This document shows, one piece after another, positions 35,255-44,200 of a stretch of 64,000 nucleotides of DNA. Position 1 is the stretch's first letter. Every line of letters begins with the position of its first letter. Source of the DNA: SZAS-18 sp038322235 (GTDB lineage: Bacteria > Verrucomicrobiota > Verrucomicrobiia > Chthoniobacterales > SZAS-18); the NCBI GenBank assembly GCA_038322235.1, contig JBBQFQ010000024.1:7679-71678 (forward strand), in the 5' to 3' direction. Both the position numbers and the translations under genes were made by a program. The notes beneath the pieces are model-generated. The model was not told where the DNA came from. It searched no databases and saw only the letters and a program-made list of their open reading frames with translations.

Positions 35255-36035
35255 TGAAGGAGGGAATGTGTGCATCCCATTCCAGGAGCGTGGCGGTATG
35301 CCCGCAGTGGCGGATCGCGTGGTCGTAGAGCTTCCACACCGGATCGAGCACCGGATGGTCGTGGGTATCGAGAATGTACCGTTCGAACTTCGTGTGCCCG
35401 GCGATATGAATCTGCCCGACCCGGTGGTGCGGCACGCCGTTCAGGTAATCGAAGGGATTGAAATCATGGTTTCGCGAGGAGACGTAAATGTTGTTTACGT
35501 CGAGCAGAATGCCGCAGTCGGCCAGTTCCACCACCTCACTCAGGAACTCCCACTCCGTCATGTTCGACGCGTGGTATTCCGCATAGCTGCTGACGTTCTC
35601 CACGCAGATCGGCACTTCGAGGTAATCGCGGACCTCGCGGATGTTTTGCGCCGTCCGTTTCGCCGCGGCAAACGTGTAGGGAACGGGCAGCAGATCGTGC
35701 GAGTAGCTGCCATCCACGCTGCCCCAGCAAAGGTGGTCGGAGAGCCACGGAGTCCCCGTGCGCTTCACTAGCGTCTTCAGGCGTTTGAGGTGCTCGCGGC
35801 TCGGACGATCCGCGTTGCCGAAATACATCGAGACCCCGTGCTGGACCACCCGGTATTGCTCCAGGATCGCATCGAGCACCTCGAGCGGGCGGCCGCCATC
35901 GACCATGAAATTCTCGGAAATGATCTCGAACCAGTCCACGACCGGCTTGCGTTCGAGAATGTGCCGGTAATGCGGAACGCGCAGACCGATCCCGATGCCG
36001 TAGCGGGTGAAGCCGTTGAACGAATTGGCGGGCAT
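35157..36035 (-). CDS. bufB: DUF692 (MNIO) multinuclear iron oxidative enzyme, BufB-like
   Basis: A 292-residue TIM-barrel enzyme of the MNIO family, whose members use a two- or three-iron centre to modify cysteine residues in peptides. Conserved metal and active-site blocks: EIISENFM (37-44), HGVSMYFG (66-73), SDHLCWG (99-105), ENVSSY (146-151), LLDVNNIYVSS (177-187), HIAGH (210-214), DTHDHPV (223-229) and EWDAHIPS (252-259). The start ATG 36035 fits the family's N-terminus (GIGLRVPHY). It lies 63 bases after the precursor gene and before the DUF2063 gene, the bufA-bufB-bufC arrangement. Confidence 0.93.
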   Translation of the reverse strand: MPANSFNGFTRYGIGIGLRVPHYRHILERKPVVDWFEIISENFMVDGGRPLEVLDAILEQYRVVQHGVSMYFGNADRPSREHLKRLKTLVKRTGTPWLSDHLCWGSVDGSYSHDLLPVPYTFAAAKRTAQNIREVRDYLEVPICVENVSSYAEYHASNMTEWEFLSEVVELADCGILLDVNNIYVSSRNHDFNPFDYLNGVPHHRVGQIHIAGHTKFERYILDTHDHPVLDPVWKLYDHAIRHCGHTATLLEWDAHIPSFNEVHDEALKANAYIGEVDAAEQEADAALAARA

Positions 36036-36098
36036 GGGCGGAAAGGGAAGTCCGCGCCGGCCAGAGCCAGCGCGGACTGAATCAAGCGAGGAAGGGAA

Positions 36099-36365
36099 TT
36101 ACTTCTTGGGTTCGGCCGTATTGCAGCCGCCCTTGCCCTTGCAGGAGTTTTTGCCCTTGCAGCCGTTGTCGCCGCTCTTGCAGCCGCCCTTGCCCTTGCA
36201 GGAGTTTTTGCCCTTGCAGGAGTTGGTGTCTTTCTTTTCGTCCGCGAACGTCGCGACGTTGCCGCGGTCGGCGTTGAGGGACTGCGCCGCCTGGACGGGG
36301 GCGGAACCGAGAACGAGGCCGGCCATGGCCGCGCCGAGAATGAGGGATTTGCGGGTGTTGCTCAT
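36099..36365 (-). CDS. bufA: Secreted Cys/Lys/Gly-rich peptide precursor, bufferin-like
   Basis: An 88-residue precursor that is the probable substrate of the adjacent DUF692/DUF2063 pair. A signal peptide (MSNTRKSLILGAAMAGLVLG, cleavage near residue 27, VQA-A) directs it out of the cytoplasm. The mature part holds six Cys (50, 56, 62, 69, 75, 81) with spacing 6-6-7-6-6. Two identical CKGKNSCKGKGGC modules (50-62 and 69-81) are separated by KSGDNG. Bufferins are copper-binding RiPPs matured by MNIO enzymes at Cys in EGKCG-type motifs; here the motif is KGKNSCKGKGGC instead. The ATG at 36365 was chosen because the signal peptide starts there. Confidence 0.85.
   Translation of the reverse strand: MSNTRKSLILGAAMAGLVLGSAPVQAAQSLNADRGNVATFADEKKDTNSCKGKNSCKGKGGCKSGDNGCKGKNSCKGKGGCNTAEPKK
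36121..36219 (-). repeat. 42-bp direct repeat inside the peptide precursor gene
   Basis: Two identical 42-base copies at 36121-36162 and 36178-36219, offset by 57 bp (19 codons). They encode the two CKGKNSCKGKGGC modules. A whole-codon offset means that gain or loss of a copy keeps the frame. Confidence 0.9.
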
Positions 36366-36852
36366 GAGCTGAGATGTCGGGTTTCGACTTGGGGGTTGTT
36401 TTGGTTTCTTGGCCGCCCGATCCCGCGCACCGGCGCGGACGGACAACCAAAAGGGAGGGCGAGCGGTGGGGTCGCGGGAAAATCAATCCGGGGAAATCGG
36501 GACGCCGGTCGGGCGCGCGGAAACTCGCTTCAGACCGCCGACATCAAGCAGAGCACATTCGGGAGAGGAGCTGGTTGCGCCGGAGGGACGCGTCGTGGTC
36601 CGACGCTCCGGCATCCATTGGATGCACGAGGCGTGCGGGGCATTCCCCGATTTCTACGCAATTCATTTCCCGCTTGGCGAGCGAAAACCGCCGGCCGACG
36701 TGCGGCGTTCGAAGGCCCGAATCCTACCATCCACGCCGAGAACGGTTTGGCGGATGACCGCCTTCGCTCCCGCCGCCAGAGATTCCGCACCGCCCGCGCA
36801 GAAAAAGTCGGACCGACCTACCGGGCGACTCAGTCCGACCCCGAGTCCCGCG
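36366..36852. other. Intergenic region between the bufferin-like operon and the CarD-like gene
   Basis: 487 bases with no convincing gene: the ORFs that cross it have unnatural Arg/Pro-rich translations and no recognisable domain. It must contain the promoter of the precursor gene at its left end, where no strong Shine-Dalgarno is visible before ATG 36365. I saw no clear operator palindrome or RNA structure. Confidence 0.4.
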
Positions 36853-37398
36853 CTAATCCGCCTTGCCGCTGAAGTAATCCTCCCGGTCCTTGAAGAGGAT
36901 ATTGAAGGTGGTCATCGAGCCGTAGCAGCGGGTGATGTATTGCTGGAGATCCACCTTCTCGCCGTCAGTCAGTTTCTCGCTCGCGTTGATGCGCTGCTCC
37001 AGGACGCGGAGATTGTTCCGCATCATGACGATCTTGTGAAAGAACGCTTCGACCTCGACCTCCTTCGCCTGCAGCGACGGATCGGACGGCTGGAGCAGCA
37101 TCTTGCCCCGCTGCCAGCGAGTCGCGAGGCCGGCGACGAGTTCGCCCGGCTTTTCCAACCCGGCCGCGCGAAGAGTTTCGGAGGTGATCTCGCGGATGAG
37201 GACGGAGAGCGGTTTCTCCAGACCACTCAACGCCGCCGTCGCCTCGGCCGCTTCGAGCCCGCTCGTTTCCGGTGCGATCGTGCGGCGCCCCGTCTCGAAG
37301 AGCACGTCCGCCGTGTGCTCCGTCAGCGCCTTCACCTCCCCGACCCCATACTGCGGGTGGCGCACGTTCTGACCGATGAAGAGGGAGGAGGAAGTCAT
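36853..37398 (-). CDS. Small protein with CarD/TRCF-like N-terminal segment
   Basis: About 181 residues from ATG 37398. The N-terminal SLFIGQNVRHPQYGVGEVKALTEHTADVLFETG resembles the Tudor-like RNA-polymerase-interacting domain of CarD and Mfd (pattern HP.YGVG.V), and the rest is helical (EVEAFFHKIVMMRNNLRVLEQRINASEKLTDGEKVDLQQYITRCYGSM). A CarD-like role in transcription is a hypothesis based on the short motif. The gene is alone in its transcript; the upstream hydrolase gene starts in the same direction 29 bases away. Confidence 0.55.
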   Translation of the reverse strand: MTSSSLFIGQNVRHPQYGVGEVKALTEHTADVLFETGRRTIAPETSGLEAAEATAALSGLEKPLSVLIREITSETLRAAGLEKPGELVAGLATRWQRGKMLLQPSDPSLQAKEVEVEAFFHKIVMMRNNLRVLEQRINASEKLTDGEKVDLQQYITRCYGSMTTFNILFKDREDYFSGKAD

Positions 37399-37427
37399 GC
37401 CTGCACTTTCTCCTGCGGCGCCGGAAT

Positions 37428-38444
37428 TCAATCGGGAAGTGGCGCGGGCAGCGCGTTCGCCAGAAATTCCCCGACGACGGACCGCCACTCCTCGGGTGCC
37501 CGCGCGATCGCGTTTTCGTGCCCAACGCCTGGAAAGATGTGGAACCGCTTCGGGGATCGCACCGCCGCGAAGACCCGGCGGCCGTCCTCGACCCGCGCGC
37601 TCGGGTCGCGCTCACCCTGGAGAAAGAGAATTGGAGCGTTCATTCCGGCGGCATCGTCGATCGGGCGGTGCGCGAACCCATCGAAGCCGAGCTGGCGCCC
37701 ACCCCAAAAGACGAGGAGCTCGGCGCTCGGAAACGAAGGCACCGGCATCGGATCAAACCGCCGGCGCACGGTGTTAAGCAGCGAATCGAAAACGGCCTCG
37801 ACGATGACAGCATCCGCCTGGATCGCGTGCACCCGGTGCGCCCGCAGGATCGCGATCGCACCCATGGAATGACCGAAAAGGAGGAGTCGCCGCGGAGCGA
37901 ACGTCCTCCTCGCGTAGGCGACCGCCGCGGCGATGTCCTCGGCCTCGAAGTAGCCGATACTCGTGGGGCTGTCCGAGGATTCTCCGCCGCCGCGGAGATC
38001 GATGAGGAGGATGGCACAACCGAGCGCATGCAAGGCAGCGGCTTCGCGCAGGACCGTCGATTTCTCCGCAGCATAGCCATGCACGACGATCGCCAGGGCG
38101 CGCGCGTCGGAACGGGGCACGTGCCACGCCCCGAGCACCAGGCCTGAGGTGGACGGAATGCGACACGACTCGAACGCGAGCCCGAAGTCGGCCGGGGTCG
38201 AAGTCCCCCGCGGCCGCGGCACCTGGAGACCGCCGAGGAGCACGCCAAGTTTTTCGGTGAAGGGCATCTCTTCGGGCTTTTTCGGTCGCGGTCCCGTGCC
38301 GGCGAAATGCGTCATGGCGTACGCGTGGTTGTAGGCCACGACGTTCAGTGCGAGAAAACCAGCGCCGCCCAGCAGCAGGAGCCCGGCGAGAGCTCGGGAG
38401 CGGGTCAGCTTCATCCGGGCGGCGCCGAAGAGCGCGGTGATCAT
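37428..38444 (-). CDS. Alpha/beta hydrolase, membrane-anchored
   Basis: A 338-residue protein with an N-terminal membrane anchor (ALAGLLLLGGAGFLALNVVAY), then an alpha/beta hydrolase fold: IVVHGYAAEKST oxyanion region, ILLIDLRGGGESS, the nucleophile elbow GHSMG (Ser) and a His near GVGHENAI. The catalytic Asp is probably in LQGERDPS. Substrate is unknown. Its ATG overlaps the stop of the TPR gene by ATGA (38441-38444). Confidence 0.85.
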   Translation of the reverse strand: MITALFGAARMKLTRSRALAGLLLLGGAGFLALNVVAYNHAYAMTHFAGTGPRPKKPEEMPFTEKLGVLLGGLQVPRPRGTSTPADFGLAFESCRIPSTSGLVLGAWHVPRSDARALAIVVHGYAAEKSTVLREAAALHALGCAILLIDLRGGGESSDSPTSIGYFEAEDIAAAVAYARRTFAPRRLLLFGHSMGAIAILRAHRVHAIQADAVIVEAVFDSLLNTVRRRFDPMPVPSFPSAELLVFWGGRQLGFDGFAHRPIDDAAGMNAPILFLQGERDPSARVEDGRRVFAAVRSPKRFHIFPGVGHENAIARAPEEWRSVVGEFLANALPAPLPD

Positions 38445-39721
38445 TTCGCCCGACGAACGAACGACGCCGCGATCGTGGCGATGAAGAGACTTCCGGCCCC
38501 GAGACGAAGCAGCAACGTCAGCGTCGAGCCGGAAAACCAGCCCGGCAGAATCAGGGCCGCGAGAATCCCGCCGACGGCCACCACCACCACGGCGCCAAGC
38601 ACTCCGAAAATCAGGCGCGCTCGCGCGTTTTCGGAAGTGAGGAAGAGCGCAACCGGAATCGCCTGCGCCATGAGGCAGCCTCCGGCAATCGTGGCCAAGA
38701 TGCTGCCGGAAACGAGCCCACCCGTCAGCAACAGCAAACCGACGAGCACCCCTCCACCCACGGCAAACCCCTCCAGTTTTTCGCGGCCGTTCAAGGCGAC
38801 CCGCGCCCGCGCATCGGCTAGGACGAAGAGATTGCCCACTCCCCGCGCCACGTAGGTCCAGACCACGAAGAGGGAATAGAGGACGCCGAGGCCGATCGCG
38901 AGAGCGGGCGAGACCCCAGCGAGCGCCTCCGTGACCAGGCGCATGAGCACGTATGCGCCGATGACGAGGAACGTTCGCGTGCGATCCGAGAACTCCGCCA
39001 TCGCGAACGCGAAGCGGAGGTAGCCGCGGTAGACGGCATTGCGGGCGCGGAACGATTCCAGGAGCCCTTCCCGGGCGGCATCGAAGTTTGCGTCGAGTCG
39101 CAGCGACTCGAGAAAATGCGTCTCCGCCTCCCGCGGGTTGCCGGCCCGCAGCGCCGCGTAGCCGGCATTGAAGTGCGTAAAGGCGTCTTCGGGATTTCGG
39201 GCCAGTCGCGCGGAGACATCCACCCGCGATTCCTCGGCCTTCCCTTGAAACACGAGACTCTGGCTCAGGACGTTCTGCGCGAGACGGTCGTCCGCATCGA
39301 GCGCGAGCGCCGCGCGCGCCCCGGCTTCCGCCTCGGGCCAGCGGGATTCGCGGAGGAAGGAATACGCTCGCGCGGCGTGGGCCTCGGAGTCGTCGGGATC
39401 GAGCGTGATCGCCGCTTCGGCGCTGGTCCGCGCCTCCTTCAAGCGGTGCAGATCGGAGAGGATGAGCGACCGGCGGGCGTGGAGCGGTCCCCACTCAGGT
39501 TCCAGCGCGATGGCCCGGTCGATGGCCTGCAGGGCTTCGCCGCTCCGACTGCCTCCAGCCTGGAGGCAGATGGCAAGCAGGTGGAGCGCGTGAGCGTTTT
39601 CCGGATCATGCGAGAGGCACTCGCGCAGGAAACGCTCGGCCTCGGCCGGCCGGTTGTGCATGAGGAGCATGCGCCCCCGCTCGAAGAGCGCCTCCGCGGG
39701 CTGGATGGAATCGGAATTCAT
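38441..39721 (-). CDS. TPR protein with C-terminal membrane segments
   Basis: A 426-residue protein with about six N-terminal TPR units (residues 1-220, e.g. AEALFERGRMLLMHNRPAEAERFLRECLSHDPENAHAL) followed by about five hydrophobic segments. The TPR half should be a protein-interaction platform. It starts one base after the stop of the TPR-AAA gene and overlaps the hydrolase start by four bases, so the three genes form one operon. Confidence 0.75.
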   Translation of the reverse strand: MNSDSIQPAEALFERGRMLLMHNRPAEAERFLRECLSHDPENAHALHLLAICLQAGGSRSGEALQAIDRAIALEPEWGPLHARRSLILSDLHRLKEARTSAEAAITLDPDDSEAHAARAYSFLRESRWPEAEAGARAALALDADDRLAQNVLSQSLVFQGKAEESRVDVSARLARNPEDAFTHFNAGYAALRAGNPREAETHFLESLRLDANFDAAREGLLESFRARNAVYRGYLRFAFAMAEFSDRTRTFLVIGAYVLMRLVTEALAGVSPALAIGLGVLYSLFVVWTYVARGVGNLFVLADARARVALNGREKLEGFAVGGGVLVGLLLLTGGLVSGSILATIAGGCLMAQAIPVALFLTSENARARLIFGVLGAVVVVAVGGILAALILPGWFSGSTLTLLLRLGAGSLFIATIAASFVRRAK

Positions 39722-39722
39722 G

Positions 39723-41135
39723 TCACTTCTTGATCCCGAGGTGCAGCAGGACGTCGTCGTAAAACCCGCCTTGGTTCGCGTACAAGGCGTAGTTCTTCGC
39801 GCTCTCGAACCACGCGCGAGTGCTAGGCTTCACCTCCCGAGCCGACTGTGCGAGCGACTTCGTGGTCAGCGGCACGAGCCGGCCCTCCTTCATCGCGGCC
39901 GTGAGGGCGTCCTCGGTCGCACGGTCGAAGACCGACTTCAGATCCGCCCCGGAAAATCCTTCGGTCTTCTTCGCCAGAGCGCGGGCATCGAGGTCGGACA
40001 CCGGCTTGCCCTTTGCCATAATGCCGACGATCGCCTCGCGGGCCGCCTCGTCCGGGGGCGGTACGAAGATCGTGCGATCGAAGCGACCGGGACGGCGAAA
40101 TGCGGGATCGATGTGCCAGGGCGCGTTCGTCGCGCCGAGAATCAGGACGCCGTCGTTCACGGCCGTGCCGCCGTCCATCTCGGCGAGGAATTGATTGATG
40201 AGCGTGCGACCGGCGCTCTGCCGCAGGTCGCGACGATCCGCAGCCAGGGCGTCGACTTCATCGAAGAACAAAACGCTCGGCGCATTCTCCCGGGCGACGC
40301 GAAACAGCTCGTGCAGGTTTTTCTCGCTGTTTCCGATCCACATGTCGAGGACGTCATGCAGCCCAACGCAGAAAAAGCTGGCCTTAATCTCGCCGGCCGT
40401 GGCGCGGCTGATGAGCGTCTTGCCGCAGCCAGGCGGCCCGTAGAGCAACACACCTCCGCCGATGCTCTTTCCATACGCCCGGAAAAGTTCCGGATTTTGC
40501 ATGGGGTAGAGGATCTTCATCCGGATCTGCTCCTTGAGCGCGTCCATGCCGCCCACGCCGGCAAACGTGATCTGCGGACGCTCGATCGGGAGAAGTCCAG
40601 CCGGCGGTCCGTCGGGATCGGCGCCCTTCCAGGACTCCCCTTCCTCATCGCCAAACGCGCGCGGCACCTGACCACCCCCCGAGGCCGCGCCGAGCGCTCC
40701 GCGTGCCGGGCGGGCGCTGTCCCCGGCGTCGGCGCCGGAGGCGTCGATTCCCAGCTGGCCCGCGAGGGGCTGGTCGATCACGTTCTTGTCGAGCGCGACT
40801 CCCTGGCGGTAGTGCTCGACCGCGTCGCGCTTGTTTCCCTCGGCAAGCAGCACCCGGCTGAGCAGGACATGGGCGGCAGCGCAGGCGGGTTCGCGACGCA
40901 GCACTTCCTCCAGCCGGACCGCCGCCGCAGACGTTTTCCCTTCGAGCAGCAGCGTCCGGGACAGCCCCAGCACCGCGTCGAGATGCGCCGGCTGGAGCGT
41001 CAGGATTTTCTCGAACGTCGCGCGCGCCTCGCCCGCGTTCCGGTCGTCCAGGCACGCCTGGGCGAAAAGGAGGAGCAGGGGCACGTTGTCCGGGGAATGC
41101 CGGACGGCTTCTCGAAGGGCGTCGCTTTGGGCCAT
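39723..41135 (-). CDS. TPR-AAA+ ATPase
   Basis: A 470-residue fusion: N-terminal TPR-like repeats (1-120), a Gly/Ala-rich linker (about 130-185) and a Cdc48/FtsH-type AAA domain. Walker A is LYGPPGCGKT (231-240), Walker B LFFDEVDA (289-296), with GATNAPWHIDPAFRRPGRFDRTIFVPPPD as second region of homology. No protease domain is fused, so it is more likely a substrate-remodelling ATPase. It heads the operon with the TPR membrane protein and the hydrolase and is divergent from a large TPR membrane gene 155 bases away. Confidence 0.85.
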   Translation of the reverse strand: MAQSDALREAVRHSPDNVPLLLLFAQACLDDRNAGEARATFEKILTLQPAHLDAVLGLSRTLLLEGKTSAAAVRLEEVLRREPACAAAHVLLSRVLLAEGNKRDAVEHYRQGVALDKNVIDQPLAGQLGIDASGADAGDSARPARGALGAASGGGQVPRAFGDEEGESWKGADPDGPPAGLLPIERPQITFAGVGGMDALKEQIRMKILYPMQNPELFRAYGKSIGGGVLLYGPPGCGKTLISRATAGEIKASFFCVGLHDVLDMWIGNSEKNLHELFRVARENAPSVLFFDEVDALAADRRDLRQSAGRTLINQFLAEMDGGTAVNDGVLILGATNAPWHIDPAFRRPGRFDRTIFVPPPDEAAREAIVGIMAKGKPVSDLDARALAKKTEGFSGADLKSVFDRATEDALTAAMKEGRLVPLTTKSLAQSAREVKPSTRAWFESAKNYALYANQGGFYDDVLLHLGIKK

Positions 41136-41290
41136 GACCCGGCAACGTTCTCACGAAGCTGCCCCGTCGCAAACCGCGGGCGCAAACCGCAGCCGTTCAT
41201 TCCCATCTTTCCACGGCCGGCGCCCGCGCTCCCGGGCACCGCGATGCCGCTTGCCTCCCGAGTCGTTCCCGCGTTCATTTCGCTGCTCTG

Positions 41291-44200
41291 ATGCGCAAGC
41301 CGCTCCGCCTCGTCTTCATCGCCGCCATGGCCGTCTCCGCGGGTCGGGTCTGGGCGCAGGGATACGACGCCGTCCCGGCCGCGTCCCCGCCCCCGCCGAA
41401 GGGGGTTCCGGCCAAGGAACTCCCGAAGACCAATCCGGCGAAAGCGCCCAGCGACACGCGGAAGGCCGTGCGCGTCCCGAAAGGCGAGACTGGTCCGATC
41501 CCGCCGGGAAAGGCCGGCGGGGAAGCGCTCCTGCAGATCGCGCGGGCGAGTTACGAGCAGGGGAATTTTCCGCTGGCCCTCGAACAGCTCGAGGCCTCTG
41601 AGAAGCTGCGGCCAAACTCCGCCGACGCGTGGAATTTGCGGGGTGCCGTGCTCTTGAAGCAGGAAAAATGGGACGCCGCGGCCGAGGCGTTTCGGCGGGC
41701 GGTGAATCTCGATCCAAGTCTGTGGGCCGCGAAATTCAATGTGGCCGAGGTGCCTTTTCGGCGGCGGGACTACGGAAATGCCCGCCGCGCCTTCGAGGAT
41801 CTGTCGTTCCAGACGGATCGGTACCGGCTCGAGGTGGAGTGGGAACTTCTCCAGTACAAGATCGTTGTGTGCTCGCTCCTCGCCGGCGACGAACCCGGCG
41901 CGCAGAAGCGATTCGGCCGGCTGAAGCCGACCGGGACCACGCCCGCCTATTTCTACGCCCAGGCTGCGTTCGCCTTCGCGAAAAAGGATGCCGGAGCGGC
42001 GAAAAAATTCCTCGAGATGGGCGACGCGGCCGCCAAGCCGCAAGTGCGCGCGATTTTCTCGGATACGCTCGTCCGGGCGGGGTGGGTCGCGGGCGGCTCA
42101 CCTTCCGGCTCACCGGCCGGCAACTACGATCCAACCGCCGGCCAGTCGGCCGGACCGAAAGGCCGGGGACTCCCGGTGCCGCAACTGCCGCCGGCGATCG
42201 ACACAGATCTGCCGCGGAGTTCCGGGGAAATCGTGCCCTCCGATGCGATTCCGCCCGCGAGCGAGCCGCCGATGCCCGGGGTTTCACCCGCGCCGGCACC
42301 CAGCCCGGCCGCGCCAGTGAAGGCTCCGGCAAAGCCGGAGGCGGAACCGCCGCTCATCCCGCCCCCGCTCGCCACCCCTCGGCCTGGCCGAGTCGGCACT
42401 GTGACCCCAGGCTGGATTTTCGTGCGCCCTTCGCGTCCGAGCCCCCGCTTCACGGGAAGTCAGCTCCGGGCCGCCGCGAATGATCCGGACGGCTACACCG
42501 CGAAGCTGCGTGAGGCGCAGGCCAAACTGAAGGCGAAGGATTTCGACGCGGCCTCCAAGCTCCTCGAGGAGGCGATTCCGCTGACCGAGAATCCCTCGGA
42601 GGTGCAGAATCTGCGGGGCGCGATCGAATTCTATCGCGGCAACTATCCCGCCGCCGAAGCCCTGTTTCGCAAGGCCCAGGTGGCGGATCCCTCGAGCTGG
42701 CCCGCCCGGTTCAACCTCGCGGAGATCGCCTTCGCGAAGAAGGATTACCCGGCCGCCCGCTCGCAGTACGAGGCGATGCTGCCGGACACGGACACCATCA
42801 AGCAGCCGGTCGAGCGCGAGATGCTGCAATTTAAGATCTTTCTCGCCCTGCTCCAGGAAGACGGCGTGGAAATGGCCGAGCGCATGGCGGAGCGCCTTCC
42901 CATGGCCGGCCAGACGCCTGCCCGATACTACGCCCAAGTCGCGCTCGAGGCGCGGCGGAAACGCTTCGACAAGGCCGCCGAGGTACTCGCCTCTGCCGAG
43001 CGCTTCTACGCGACGTCGCTCAATTTCCTCTTTGCGCAACCGCTGGAAAAACTCGGCGTTCTCCCCCTACCGGACGCGGGAGCCGGGGCACGGCCTGTCG
43101 AGGGCGTGCCCAGCCCCGCCCCGGCGACTGCGAACGCAACTCCCGCCCCGGCGCGCCCCGCTGAAGTCACCCCCCTTCCGCCCGGCCAGCCCGGAACGGA
43201 GGCGCAGTTGCTCGATGAAATAATGGGTGGCCGCGCGGTCTCGGCTCCGGGAACGCCCCGCCCGAAGGCGGCGATTCCCTCCGCGCCGCCCGCCGTGGTT
43301 CCTATCGCTCCCCTGGAACCGGCCAGCGCCGCTCCGGCCGACGCGCCCCATAACTGGCTGGCTGATCTCCTGCGCTGGCTTGTCCCGGGCTCGAATCCGC
43401 GCCGGCTCGATCTCGTGCTCTTCGCGCTCGGCGCGGCCAACTTGCTCGCCATGCTCTGGCTTCTCGCCAGCGGCCTCCTCGCCCGCCTGCTTCGCCCGCG
43501 CTCGCTCTCCCTCCACACGGCCGGATCCGTCGGGGTCGCGGTGAACAAGGTGCGAAACATCGAGCGCCTGCGCGTGCGTCTGACCGTCGCGAATATGACG
43601 AACCGGGCTCAGACAATTGGACAGATGGATGTGGTGATGGCGGGCGCTGGCGATTGGAACCGCACCTTCCACTGGCGGACGATCTGTCTGAATCCCTCGG
43701 GAAGCGCCGCGGCCTTCGAGGAGATGGAGGTCTATCCGCTCGTCCTGCTGCCCGGCGAGGTCGCGTCGCTCTACGTCGATTTCGTGGCCGATGCGAACGA
43801 CGCCCCCGCCCGCTGGGCCAAGGGCCGCTTCCAAATCTCGGTGCTCGGGTGGACGGAATCCGGAGCCGGCCGCGCCAAGCCCGACTTCAGCGTCGCGTTT
43901 CCGCTCGAGATTCCGAGCATCCCGTGGCGCAATCAGGATTTCATCGTCGATCTCGCCATCGGGAAGGGCGGCAAGGATGGCCGGCACGAACCGCGCGACG
44001 CATTCCTCGATGACGAAGCCCTCGCGGCCGTCGCCGAGGCGAACGGCGGCTCCTCCGACGAGGCGTCATTTGCCCCGCCGGGTGCCCGGGAGGAAGTGCC
44101 CGTCGAGGAAGGTGAATCGACTTCGCCCCAGCAGGGCGGAGCGCCCGCTCCGATGTTTGCCCGGACGCCCAAACGGGAATTCGAGCGGGGGCCGGAGCTT

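Noticed and set aside
36530..36790. 86-codon minus-strand ORF in the gap next to the bufferin-like operon
   Set aside because: No signal peptide or domain, Arg/Pro-rich, and no good start context.
36366..36852. A tRNA or small RNA gene
   Set aside because: No cloverleaf, CCA end or strong hairpin-plus-T-run was visible.
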